Source of the DNA: Terrimesophilobacter sp044464485
GTDB taxonomy: Bacteria > Actinomycetota > Actinomycetes > Actinomycetales > Microbacteriaceae
Direction of reading: 5' to 3'
Assembly: GCA_044464485.1 (NCBI GenBank)
Contig: JBIQLG010000008.1
Coordinates: 45,160-109,159 of the forward strand
DNA length: 64,000 bases
Shown here one piece after another: positions 28,668 to 37,582 of this stretch. Both the position numbers and the translations under genes were made by a program. The notes beneath the pieces are model-generated. The model saw nothing but the letters and a program-made list of their open reading frames with translations. It was not told where the DNA came from and did no database searches. Positions within the stretch are counted from its first letter, which is position 1; every line of letters begins with the position of its first letter.

Positions 28668-30910
28668 GGTTTAAGAATGCCACGCCCCGGCGCGGCTTCC
28701 GTCAGGTCCTGTTCGCGCGCCTCGGCGAACACCAGCCGTTGAGTCGGCCTCGTCATGGCGACAAACAGCGCGGCTGCTCCTCGCTCCGATTCCGCGATAA
28801 TTGCGGCAGGGTCGACGATCACAACCGAATCAAACTCGAGGCCTTTCGCCTCCTGTGCGCTCAACACCGTGATGTCGGAGGAGATGCTGTCGGCACCGAA
28901 TCCGACTCGGGCGTGAAAAACGGCAGAAAGCTTCGCGTGCACTTCGTCAAGCCGGTCACTCACGCTCATGACTGCAGCGGTGCCCTCTACTTGCAGCGCG
29001 AGTTCCATAGCGGACGTCACGTCCGGCACAAATTCGATGTCCCACTCGCTTTCGCGCACGGATATCGTCCGCGTGACCGGCAAACCATGCGCGATAGCCA
29101 TCTTTTCGGCGGCCGCGGCGATTTGCGCGGGTGTGCGATAGTTCACCGTGAGTTCCTCGCGCCGCCAGCGATCCCCCTCCGGCCGCTGCCCGATGAGGGG
29201 CGCGAGCGCCTGCTGCCATGTCTCCGACGCGGATGCCGCCGCGGCCTGCGCGATGTCTCCCACGACGGTGAACGAACGCGAGGGCGACTTCCGCAATAGC
29301 ATGCGCCACTGCATCGGAGAAAGTTCCTGCGCCTCGTCGACAACGATGTGACCATATGCCCAGGTGCGATCGCCCGCTGCACGGTCTGCCGTCGTACCGG
29401 CATCCGCATAGTCGGCGAACCCCGCCGCCAATTGCTCGGCGTTCACTATGCCCGTGACCCCCATGTTGGCGATGGCCTGCTCAGCGTTTTCGATGTCTCG
29501 TTTGCGTTGAAGCTTCTCTTCCCGCTTGAGAGCCGCATTTTCGGTCTCCACCTCCCCGAGCAACTCTGCGGCTTCATCCAGCAGCGGAATATCCGAAACT
29601 GTGAAGCCTGCCGAACGCTGCCGAAACAGCAGAGCGCGCTTCTCGGGAACCCAGTCGGGTGTCAGAGATTCGAGCCATCTGGGCCGTGCGTACAGGTCCT
29701 GCAGCAACTTTTGCGGCGTCAGAGGGAGCCAGGCGGTGTTCAGTACGATGCGCGCGTCTTCGGAGCTTCGCACGTCCTCCCGAAGCATGGCAACATCCGC
29801 GTCGTCGATCGAATTTCCCTGAGCGCGCAATTGGTCCACCAGGATTCGGGTGATGGACGAAATAGCGCTTCTGGCAAATGTGTTGCGCGCCTGGTTGTAG
29901 GGCCTGCCGCTTTCGCGGCCGCGGTGAATGGCACCGGCAATCACGTGCGGTTCCACAACGACGACTTCCCCGTTGACGTTGATGGGTTGCGGTCCGTCGG
30001 GAACACGCTTCCGTGACTCCACGGCTCGAGCCAGGAGCGAGGCCATCGTGATGTCGCCCTTCAGTCGCGCAACGCTCGTCGCATCATCGCGCGTCGCCTC
30101 GACTCCCGGATACAACTGACCTACGCTCGCGAGAACCACGCCGGACTCGCCGAGGGAAGGGAGGACCGCCTCGATGTAACGCAGGAATGATCTCGAGGGG
30201 CCGACGATCAATACTCCGCTGGAGCGAAGCCGCTCCCGATGCGAATACAGGAGGTACGCTGCTCGATGCAGCGCGACGGCGGTTTTTCCCGTGCCCGGAC
30301 CGCCCTGCACCACCAGAATCCCGTTCAAATCGGAACGAATGATTCGATCCTGTTCGGCTTGAATCGTCGCGACGATGTCCGACATGCGCCCCGTTCGCTG
30401 GGCGCTCAGCGCCGCGAGGAGCGCCCCCTCCCCCTGCAACGCGAACGCATCATCGTCAAGCAGTTCAGAATCAAAGATCTCGTCTTCGATGCGTACGAGC
30501 GTGCGGCCCTCGGATATCAGGTGCCGCCGGGCTTTCGCGCCCATCGGGCTTTTCGCTGTCGCCTGGTAGAACGCGCTGGCCTGTGGCACGCGCCAGTCCA
30601 GAAGAATGGGAACACGGTTGCCGTCACGCAAGCCGATGCGGCCGATGTAGTGATGGACCAGCTCGTTTTGCTCGCCATCGACGGAAATACGTCCAAACGC
30701 GAGGCGCTCACCAACGTCGCGCAGTTGGAGAATTCGGTCCTCATAGAGACGAGCGAAACTGTCCCGCTCGCTGCGAGCCTGGTGCCCGCCACGTCCTCCC
30801 GCTGCGCGAACTGTCGCCAGTTGTTCCTCGGTCTCGCGCTTGAGTTCTTCGAGCCTTTGATAAAGCGTTCCCACAAATTCGCGTTCGCGCTCCAGTTCGC
30901 TCGCTGCCAC
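28664..30910 (-). CDS. helD: HelD/HelR-type UvrD-like helicase
   Basis: A 748-residue superfamily 1 ATPase that in Gram-positive bacteria binds RNA polymerase and recycles stalled complexes; actinobacterial HelR members protect against rifamycins. Residues 1-60 form a charged coiled coil, as in the secondary-channel arm. Walker A is GGPGTGKT at 203-210. Motif II is VVDEAQELS and later motifs include VGDIAQAA, NYRTP and AQEAKGLEFDSVVIVD. I searched about 150 bp upstream for the rifamycin-associated element palindrome and saw none. It overlaps the next gene by four bases. Confidence 0.9.
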   Translation of the reverse strand: MAASELEREREFVGTLYQRLEELKRETEEQLATVRAAGGRGGHQARSERDSFARLYEDRILQLRDVGERLAFGRISVDGEQNELVHHYIGRIGLRDGNRVPILLDWRVPQASAFYQATAKSPMGAKARRHLISEGRTLVRIEDEIFDSELLDDDAFALQGEGALLAALSAQRTGRMSDIVATIQAEQDRIIRSDLNGILVVQGGPGTGKTAVALHRAAYLLYSHRERLRSSGVLIVGPSRSFLRYIEAVLPSLGESGVVLASVGQLYPGVEATRDDATSVARLKGDITMASLLARAVESRKRVPDGPQPINVNGEVVVVEPHVIAGAIHRGRESGRPYNQARNTFARSAISSITRILVDQLRAQGNSIDDADVAMLREDVRSSEDARIVLNTAWLPLTPQKLLQDLYARPRWLESLTPDWVPEKRALLFRQRSAGFTVSDIPLLDEAAELLGEVETENAALKREEKLQRKRDIENAEQAIANMGVTGIVNAEQLAAGFADYADAGTTADRAAGDRTWAYGHIVVDEAQELSPMQWRMLLRKSPSRSFTVVGDIAQAAAASASETWQQALAPLIGQRPEGDRWRREELTVNYRTPAQIAAAAEKMAIAHGLPVTRTISVRESEWDIEFVPDVTSAMELALQVEGTAAVMSVSDRLDEVHAKLSAVFHARVGFGADSISSDITVLSAQEAKGLEFDSVVIVDPAAIIAESERGAAALFVAMTRPTQRLVFAEAREQDLTEAAPGRGILKP

Positions 30911-31010
30911 TCAGGTTCACACCCCTCGATTTCGGACATGCAAGTCTATCGCCCCCGAGCACCGTCGGGCGCGAGGCAACGCGCGTTCTGCGGTGGGTGT
31001 CCAACCCCAC

Positions 31011-31817
31011 TCAGTGCGGTCGGTTTTCCTGGCCCTGTTGCTCCCGCAAAATCGCGAGCGCACGGGAGACTCGCTCGGTGAGTCCCGCAACTTTCCGCGG
31101 CGTCCTTCGGTCGAGATCTTCCAGCAGCAGGATTGCCTCGGAACGCTGCTTTTGGTGAACGGCATGGATCGCGAGGTTCCTGGCAAGCGCTGCGCGCGCA
31201 CCCCAGACGGCAAGCCAGGCGCTCAGCAGAATCGGAATCAGGCAGAGGAAGGCGCTCCACAGCGGCATCCCGCCGATGACAACTGACCACACTGCGGACC
31301 CGAACGCGAGCAGCGCAATGACGACGGGAATGGCCCGCACAACGCGCCCAAGTATTACCCTGCGGCGGACATCGTTTGTGCGCGCGTCGATATTCGCAAG
31401 CCAGGATCGGTAATCGGCCAAGCGGCCCTTCGCGATGCGGGAGCCTGCCTGCGCCCGCAATTCGTCCCTAAAAACCTGATAACCGGTCTGCGGTCGTTTC
31501 AACGCGCGCGCCGCCAGCAGTGCCGTCACGGTGCCTATTGCGAACAGCGCCACGAGCGAGAGCGAACCCCACAGCAGTTGTTTCCCTTCCACGAGCAGTC
31601 TCGCGGAGAAGTCGACACCGAGAATGAGCAGTACGAGCACAATGGCGCAGACCGCGATAGTCCAGACCAGAATTCGATCGCGGTCGCGTGTGCCAGCGGC
31701 ACGGCCAGCACGTTTCACCTGGTGTCCCGTGATCACGTCGATCAACTGCAACAAGAGAGCGAGCGCCCATACCGCGAAAGAAATCTCCAGAATGATCTTG
31801 AGAGCTTCAACGTGCAT
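31011..31817 (-). CDS. Multi-pass membrane protein, unknown
   Basis: 268 residues with about five transmembrane helices: near residues 10-27, 52-70, 82-103, 163-185 and 190-208. The loop between helices 3 and 4 is basic (RDELRAQAGSRIAKGRL), and a cytoplasmic tail of about 55 residues carries heptad-like charged residues. I recognise no family motif. The ATG at 31817 is preceded by AGGAGTT. Same strand as helD and the ribokinase gene, with about 100 and 54 bp on either side. Confidence 0.75.
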   Translation of the reverse strand: MHVEALKIILEISFAVWALALLLQLIDVITGHQVKRAGRAAGTRDRDRILVWTIAVCAIVLVLLILGVDFSARLLVEGKQLLWGSLSLVALFAIGTVTALLAARALKRPQTGYQVFRDELRAQAGSRIAKGRLADYRSWLANIDARTNDVRRRVILGRVVRAIPVVIALLAFGSAVWSVVIGGMPLWSAFLCLIPILLSAWLAVWGARAALARNLAIHAVHQKQRSEAILLLEDLDRRTPRKVAGLTERVSRALAILREQQGQENRPH

Positions 31818-31871
31818 GTGAACTCCTCAGTATCGATGCGGCGAATCCGGTCATCCACAATGAGACTACCG

Positions 31872-32792
31872 TCACGGTTGGTGTCGCCCCATAAGAACGT
31901 CGTCAATTTCCGCGCGCGCGGGAATGGACGGCACTGCACCGAGTTTCTGAACGGAGAGCGCAGCCGCCGCAGTGGCGAACTCGATGGCCGCGCGCGAGGT
32001 TCGGCCTTCCACGGTCGCAGCGGCGAAGGCACCGCAGTAGGTGTCCCCTGCACCGGTCGTGTCCACGGCGGTCACCGGAATGGCGGTAATTCTCGCGGAT
32101 TCCCTGCCGTTTTCATAGAGCACGGAACCGTTTTCGCCGAGGGTGACGATGAGGCATCGAACTGTTGACGCCAACCGCACGGATGCCTCCGCGAGATTTT
32201 CCGTGCCGCCGAGAACGCAAGCCTCGTGTTCGTTCACGATCAGATAGTCGAGCAGCCCTAAGAGCTGCTCGCCGAGCGTGTGAGCGGGAGCCGCATTGAG
32301 TATCACGAGCGTTCCCGCGTTTCGCGCTACCCGGGCAGCTTCCTCAACCACCCTCATCGGCAATTCCAGTTGCAAAAGCACAGCGGTCGATCGTGACATC
32401 AGCGCGTGGTCCGACTCTGTGAGTGCGACGACGCTGGCGTTCGAACCGGAAGCCACGATGATGGTATTTTCAGCACTTTCCGCTACGACGATGAATGCCT
32501 GCCCTGAGTCACCGGGAACGCGACGAAGCAGCGAGGAATCTATTTGCGCGACCGCGAGCGTTTTCGCGAGCTCGTCACCGTTGTCATCCGTGCCTACCGC
32601 GCCGATGAATCGGGTTTCCGCACCCGCCCTGGCCGCTGCGACTGCCTGATTCAGGCCCTTCCCACCCGGGTACTTCGCGACTGACTGCGCGAGCAGCGTC
32701 TCACCAGGCAGCGGGATTCGCTGCACGCCGAAAACGACATCCATGTTCGCGCTGCCGACGACCGTGATTCCCGTGCGGTCCTCTGCATTCAT
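31872..32792 (-). CDS. rbsK: Ribokinase (PfkB family)
   Basis: ATP-dependent kinase forming ribose 5-phosphate. The frame is open to 32945, but ATG 32792 gives the correct 306-residue protein starting MNAEDRTGITVVGSANMDVV. The first signature is GGKGLNQAVAAARAG near residue 43. The anion-hole motif TTGAGDTYCGAF carries catalytic D250. Exact sugar specificity within PfkB cannot be proven, but the signature blocks are those of RbsK. No ribose transporter is nearby. Divergent from alkA with a 44-bp gap. Confidence 0.88.
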   Translation of the reverse strand: MNAEDRTGITVVGSANMDVVFGVQRIPLPGETLLAQSVAKYPGGKGLNQAVAAARAGAETRFIGAVGTDDNGDELAKTLAVAQIDSSLLRRVPGDSGQAFIVVAESAENTIIVASGSNASVVALTESDHALMSRSTAVLLQLELPMRVVEEAARVARNAGTLVILNAAPAHTLGEQLLGLLDYLIVNEHEACVLGGTENLAEASVRLASTVRCLIVTLGENGSVLYENGRESARITAIPVTAVDTTGAGDTYCGAFAAATVEGRTSRAAIEFATAAAALSVQKLGAVPSIPARAEIDDVLMGRHQP

Positions 32793-32836
32793 GACACCAG
32801 CGTATCTTCGCCAGCGGGTCGTGAAAGAGTGGTGGG

Positions 32837-33685
32837 GTGGCAGCAACGCGACTTCGCACGGAGGCACCCTTCGACGGTCACGGGGTGATGCGCTATTTTG
32901 CCGATCACGCAGTTCACGGAGTCGAGTCCGGTGACAATAGCTCATATCGCCGAAAGGTTCGACGCGAGAATGGCACAGCGGTTGAGTTGTCGGTTACTCT
33001 CGGCTCTGCACAGGAGGTCTGTGCGACGGAGGATGGTGATGAACTGAGTCCGCGAAGCGCGGAGGCGGTGCGAAGACTGTTCGATTTGGACGCAAATTCC
33101 CGGGCGATCGATGCGCATCTATCTGCGGACCCCGCACTGGCCGAGAGTGTCGCAAGACACCCGGGAGTCCGAATTCCCGGTTCGCTCGACTGGCGCGAGC
33201 AACTCGTTCGCACGATGATCGGGCAGCAGATCTCTATTGCAGCAGCCCGTACGGTGACGGCACGAATTGTGCGCGAACTCGGTGACGAGGGGATGTTCCC
33301 GACGGCGACAGTATTGGCCGAACGAGGCCTGGATGTGCTTCGCGGGCCAGTCACGCGCATCGCGGCAATTCATGGAGCGGCGTTGGCAATGGCGAATGGC
33401 ACCCTCGACGTGAGCGATGAACGCGACGCCGAAGCGTTCATCGCAAGCCTGTGCCGAATGCCAGGTATCGGTGCGTGGACTGCCGGGTATGTTGCGATGC
33501 GGGTTCTGGGAGCACAGGACGTGCTGCTCGCGAACGATGTTGTCTTGCTGAAGGGCGCAACCAAAGTCGGGTTGCCGGGCACGCCTCGGGAACTGGCGGT
33601 CCGCGCAGAACGGTGGCACCCGTATCGCAGCTACGCCACGTTGCACCTGTGGCGCATTGCCCAAAGCGCCTCTGACCATCGCTGA
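32837..33685 (+). CDS. 3-methyladenine DNA glycosylase II (AlkA-like)
   Basis: Base-excision repair enzyme removing alkylated bases. 282 residues: an N-terminal AlkA beta domain (residues 5-60), then the helix-hairpin-helix fold with CRMPGIGAWTAGYVAMRV at 206-223 and catalytic D234 (LLANDVVLLKG). In most actinobacteria this sequence is the C-terminal half of an Ada-AlkA fusion; here the Ada methyltransferase part is absent and the gene starts at GTG 32837 just before the AlkA domain. Adaptive-response control may therefore differ. Confidence 0.88.
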   Translation: MAATRLRTEAPFDGHGVMRYFADHAVHGVESGDNSSYRRKVRRENGTAVELSVTLGSAQEVCATEDGDELSPRSAEAVRRLFDLDANSRAIDAHLSADPALAESVARHPGVRIPGSLDWREQLVRTMIGQQISIAAARTVTARIVRELGDEGMFPTATVLAERGLDVLRGPVTRIAAIHGAALAMANGTLDVSDERDAEAFIASLCRMPGIGAWTAGYVAMRVLGAQDVLLANDVVLLKGATKVGLPGTPRELAVRAERWHPYRSYATLHLWRIAQSASDHR

Positions 33686-33753
33686 ACGCCTCACGACACA
33701 GTGGGTCAGCGCTCACTGTGGTTGCTCACAGGGTGAACGAGTAGCGTTGATTC

Positions 33754-34317
33754 ATGCGACTAAAATTCCTGTTCATTGTCGGCATCGGCCTCGGTTACGT
33801 ACTCGGCGCTCGAGCTGGCCGTCCTCGGTACGAACAGATCAAGGCGAGGGTGACGCGCGCGTGGGAAAACCCCCGGGTGCAAAAAGTCGTCGCTGACACG
33901 CAGGACTTCGTGAAAGAGACCGCGCCCATTGTGCAGGAGAAAATTGTCGCAGGAAGCAAGGCGACCATTGCGGGGGCTCAGGAGACCGCTGTTCGCGCAG
34001 CTGAACTCGCGCGGGACGTATCCGGCAAAGTAGTCGAATCCACACGGGTCGTATCGCAGCGCGTCGCCGAAACCGGCAAGGACCTCGGCGGCAAAGTTGC
34101 CAAGAAAAGCAAGGATGCTTCCACGGCCGCCCGGAGCGCAACGCGCAAAATCGCGCAGACCGCAAGCGCTACGTCAACAAAAGTTTCGAAAACAGCCAAG
34201 GACGTTCGTGCCAGAATAGCCGACCGCGGGGAAGACATTGTCGACGGCGTCATCATCGCTGCCGGGACAGCCCGCGACGACGCGCTTGAGGTGGAAACCG
34301 ACAACGACGGCGATTAG
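33754..34317 (+). CDS. YtxH-like membrane-anchored helical protein
   Basis: 187 residues: a short N-terminal hydrophobic segment (FLFIVGIGLGYVLGARAG) typical of YtxH-type actinobacterial proteins, then about 140 residues of A, K, V, S and T-rich amphipathic repeats (for example DFVKETAPIVQEK, VVSQRVAETGKDL). The repeats suggest an elongated helix or apolipoprotein-like membrane coat. Function unknown; relatives are stress-associated in Firmicutes. ATG 33754 is clear. It stands alone, facing the aspartase gene. Confidence 0.78.
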   Translation: MRLKFLFIVGIGLGYVLGARAGRPRYEQIKARVTRAWENPRVQKVVADTQDFVKETAPIVQEKIVAGSKATIAGAQETAVRAAELARDVSGKVVESTRVVSQRVAETGKDLGGKVAKKSKDASTAARSATRKIAQTASATSTKVSKTAKDVRARIADRGEDIVDGVIIAAGTARDDALEVETDNDGD

Positions 34318-34353
34318 GGACCGGTCCTGCGCAATCTCCCGTCACATGATCGG

Positions 34354-35838
34354 TCAGTGATCCTCTGGTTCGATGTCCGGAATGATTTTGATCGCTCCGG
34401 TTGTGGGCATGAGACCGCTCAGGCGTTCCGGCGAGAGCACTCGCGCAACTTCTTCCTGCGTCATCAGGCCCGCCTCAACGACCAGTTCGGCAATGGACGC
34501 ATTGGTGGTGAGGGCAGTGTGAGCAAGGGTCGCTGACGCCGCGTATCCGATGTACGGGGTCAGGGCGGTCACAACTCCGACGGAAGAAGACACTTGGGCC
34601 GCAAGCCGAATTTCGTTCGCGGTAATTCCGTCGATGCAGTGGACGCGCAGTGTGTAGCACGCGTTTGTCATCCACGCGATCGACTGCAGAATACTGTGGG
34701 CGATGACGGGTTCGAATGCATTCAACTGCAATTGTCCCGCTTCGGCGGCGGCGGTCACCGTGGCGTCGGCCCCGATGACGCTGAACGCTACCTGATTGAC
34801 AACTTCGGGTATCACCGGGTTGACCTTGCCCGGCATGATGGATGAACCCGCTTGTCTCGCGGGAAGGTTGATCTCACCGATTCCCGCCTGAGGCCCGCTG
34901 GACAGCAGTCGCAGGTCATTGCAGATCTTGGAGAGCTTCACCGCCGCGCGCTTGAGATGCCCGCTCAGCGTCATGAAGATTCCCGCGTCGCTCGTTGCCT
35001 CGATGAGATCGGGTGACGTCACCATGTTCAGGCCGGATATTTCCGAAAGGTGATGACGTACCGCTTCGGCGTAACGCGGATCAGCGGTGATCCCGGTGCC
35101 GATCGCCGTAGCACCCATGTTGATTTCGTTCAACCACGGTATGGTTTCGTTGAGGCGGTCGAAGTCCTCTGCCAGCGTGTGCGAGAACCCATTGAATTCC
35201 TGTCCGAGGGTCATGGGCACTGCGTCCTGCAATTGGGTTCTCCCCACTTTGAGGACGTGCGCAAACTCGCTTCCTTTTCGCGCAAATGCTTCCGTGAGCT
35301 TTACGTGCTCAGCGAGAAGGCGCTGTGTACCCATGACCATCGCGAGTTTGATCGCCGTGGGATACACGTCGTTCGTGCTTTGGCTGCGGTTCACATCATC
35401 GATGGGGTGCAAGTGCGCATAGTCCCCGAATGCTTTGCCCATGATTTCGAGACCGCGGTTGGCGATCACCTCATTGGTATTCATGTTCGTCGACGTGCCG
35501 GCACCACCCTGGATCACGCCCACCATGAACTGATCATGCAACTGGCCGTCGATGATCTCCTGGCATACGCGATCGATGAGATCTGCCTTGGCGTCGCTCA
35601 ATGTGCCCAACTCTTTATTGGCGCGGGCCGCGGCCTGCTTGACCATCGCGAGCGCGCGGATGAGATCGGGATAGACCGATATCGGGCGCCGCGTGATTGG
35701 AAAGTTTTCCCGCGCGCGCGCCGTGTGGATGCCCCAATAGGCATCCAAAGGAATGGGCAGCGATCCGACTGAGTCACTCTCACTGCGAGTTGGCCCTTCT
35801 GGTTCGTCGACGGGCAACGCGCTTGGCGCTTCAGACAT
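34354..35838 (-). CDS. aspA: Aspartate ammonia-lyase
   Basis: Reversible deamination of aspartate to fumarate. The 494 residues hold the superfamily signature GSSIMPGKVNP at 331-341, with S332/S333 the catalytic loop, and NRSQSTNDVYPTA at 150-162. The HTARARENFPIT block favours aspartase over fumarase. The first 30 residues are a poorly conserved acidic extension. The frame runs upstream to 35952, but ATG 35838 has AAAGGAG nine bases before it and gives a plausible start. Confidence 0.9.
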   Translation of the reverse strand: MSEAPSALPVDEPEGPTRSESDSVGSLPIPLDAYWGIHTARARENFPITRRPISVYPDLIRALAMVKQAAARANKELGTLSDAKADLIDRVCQEIIDGQLHDQFMVGVIQGGAGTSTNMNTNEVIANRGLEIMGKAFGDYAHLHPIDDVNRSQSTNDVYPTAIKLAMVMGTQRLLAEHVKLTEAFARKGSEFAHVLKVGRTQLQDAVPMTLGQEFNGFSHTLAEDFDRLNETIPWLNEINMGATAIGTGITADPRYAEAVRHHLSEISGLNMVTSPDLIEATSDAGIFMTLSGHLKRAAVKLSKICNDLRLLSSGPQAGIGEINLPARQAGSSIMPGKVNPVIPEVVNQVAFSVIGADATVTAAAEAGQLQLNAFEPVIAHSILQSIAWMTNACYTLRVHCIDGITANEIRLAAQVSSSVGVVTALTPYIGYAASATLAHTALTTNASIAELVVEAGLMTQEEVARVLSPERLSGLMPTTGAIKIIPDIEPEDH

Positions 35839-35897
35839 CCGATGATCTCCTTTGACATTGGTTGATCTCACTCTACTGGCCAATAACTTCGCCGTTT

Positions 35898-36128
35898 TCA
35901 GTGCAAAGCGGGAACTATCAGGTACACGCCAAACAGAACGACGAGGCCGCAAATGCCGAACAGTATTCTCGAGGCAACGACCGCTCTTCGTGCGCGCGCA
36001 GGATGTTCACTTCGCGCGTGCTGAGCGCCCTCCACCAGGCGAATCCCTATCGCCGCGATCGTCACGACGACGCTCGCCGCCACGAGCGACACCACCGCCA
36101 CCAGCACGAACGACTGCCATTCGATCAT
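35898..36128 (-). CDS. Small two-helix membrane protein downstream of pit
   Basis: 76 residues starting MIEWQSFVLVAVVSLVAA, with transmembrane helices at about 7-30 and 52-72 separated by a basic loop (EGAQHARSEHPARARRAV). It starts 34 bp after the stop of the Pit transporter on the same strand, so it is probably cotranscribed. A small membrane protein in this position is common in Microbacteriaceae (from memory). It may be an accessory of phosphate uptake, but that is only an inference. Confidence 0.7.
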   Translation of the reverse strand: MIEWQSFVLVAVVSLVAASVVVTIAAIGIRLVEGAQHARSEHPARARRAVVASRILFGICGLVVLFGVYLIVPALH

Positions 36129-36162
36129 GTCACGAATGCCCTTTTGCGAATTCTCAACGAAG

Positions 36163-37392
36163 TCATGGCGCACCCGACGCAGCCTGGTCCGTGGTGCCGA
36201 GACTTTGTTTTGGCGGCTTCGCGCTCGCAATGCTCGGAGGAACCTTCGGCATCACGACGCTCGGGGCGTGTCGGACAACGGGGACTTCGCCCGTGACGTT
36301 TTTCGCGTTGACCGGGTCCTTCTGGGCACGCCGGAACATCAGCGCGATGACGACGGCACCCGCAAGAGCATCCGCGATGATCCCCACTGGCCCCAATCGC
36401 GCCACGAGTTCCGCGATCGCTGCCATGACTGCCGAACACGGAAGAGTGACGAGCCACGCCGTTCCAATGCGACCGGCCACGTGCCAGCGAACCGACCGTC
36501 GGTTGCGCCCGAGACCTGCGCCGATCACGGAGCCGCTCGCCACTTGCGTTGTCGAGAGAGCAAAGCCCAAATGCGTGCTTGCGAGGATAGTGGCGGTAGT
36601 CGCCGCCTCTGCGGCAAAACCCTGGGCTGGGGAAACGTCGGTGATGCCGGTCCCGACGGTGCGGATGATTCGCCATCCGCCGACATAGGTCCCGAGTGCT
36701 ATGGCGAGTGCGCACACCGCGATGACCCAAAACTCCGGCCCGGTGCCGGTCGCCTGAAATCCCGCGGCGATCAGCGTGAGGGTGATCACGCCCATCGTTT
36801 TCTGGGCGTCATTCGTTCCATGGGCGAGCGACACCAGACTCGACGTAAAAACCTGACCCACCCTGAACCGTCGCCGCGCGGCGTGCGCGTGCGGGCCCGA
36901 CGTGATTCGATACGCGATTTTTGTCGCAACGTAGGCAATTCCGGCAGCAGTAAACGGAGCGAGCACGGCCGGGAACACGATCTTGCTGAGCAGGACTCCG
37001 GGGTCGATGGCACCAATCCCCGCGCCAACAATTACGGCCCCGATGAGACCGCCGAACAGGGCATGTGACGAGCTCGATGGCAGTCCGAGCAACCACGTCG
37101 CAAGGTTCCACATGATCGCGCCGATGAGGCCGGCGAAAATCATGGTCGGAGTGATCTGGATACCGCCGGCTCCCTCGCGGATTAGTCCACCCGAAATCGT
37201 TCGCGCCACTTCGGTACTCAGAAACGCGCCGACGAGGTTGAGGACCGCAGCGATGGATACGGCGACCCTCGGCTTCAAAGCACCGGTGGCAATGGGGGTA
37301 GCCATCGCGTTGGCGGTGTCGTGAAACCCGTTGGTGAAATCGAAAAAGAGAGCCAGCACGACAACCAGCGCGACCATAAGTGAAATGTCCAC
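36163..37392 (-). CDS. pit: Low-affinity inorganic phosphate transporter
   Basis: A 409-residue PiT-family permease that imports metal-phosphate with protons. Both inverted signature repeats are visible: DFTNGFHDTANAMATPIATG near residues 18-37 and SLAHGTNDAQKTMGVITLTL near 205-224. About ten transmembrane helices flank a central loop. The C-terminal tail (VPKVPPSIASAKPPKQS) is soluble. It is divergent from the first DUF2510 gene, with a 190-bp region between. Confidence 0.93.
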   Translation of the reverse strand: MDISLMVALVVVLALFFDFTNGFHDTANAMATPIATGALKPRVAVSIAAVLNLVGAFLSTEVARTISGGLIREGAGGIQITPTMIFAGLIGAIMWNLATWLLGLPSSSSHALFGGLIGAVIVGAGIGAIDPGVLLSKIVFPAVLAPFTAAGIAYVATKIAYRITSGPHAHAARRRFRVGQVFTSSLVSLAHGTNDAQKTMGVITLTLIAAGFQATGTGPEFWVIAVCALAIALGTYVGGWRIIRTVGTGITDVSPAQGFAAEAATTATILASTHLGFALSTTQVASGSVIGAGLGRNRRSVRWHVAGRIGTAWLVTLPCSAVMAAIAELVARLGPVGIIADALAGAVVIALMFRRAQKDPVNAKNVTGEVPVVRHAPSVVMPKVPPSIASAKPPKQSLGTTDQAASGAP

Positions 37393-37486
37393 TGAGCACG
37401 AGTCTTACATCGGAATTTCGCTGGGTCAACACGAGACGAATTTGTCTCCAACCGGCCCAGTTGTTGTGGAATTGATACCCACCCAC

Positions 37487-37500
37487 CCCCTTCTTTGGGG
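37487..37500. promoter_or_regulatory. CCCC-N6-GGGG motif (copy 1)
   Basis: CCCC-TTCTTT-GGGG within a slightly longer C5/G5 inverted repeat. It lies upstream of the 37583 gene. The best -10 candidate, TAAACT at 37537-37542, is 36 bases downstream, about one helical turn further than at the other three copies. Confidence 0.4.
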
Positions 37501-37582
37501 GATTATTAGATGTTCTCAATTTATGCGGCGACGCTCTAAACTTCGAACGTACCCAAGTGGACATGATTGTGGGGGTCGATCC

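Noticed and set aside
30911..31010. Rifamycin-associated element upstream of helD
   Set aside because: No inverted repeat of the GGGCTTGC/GCAAGCCC type found.
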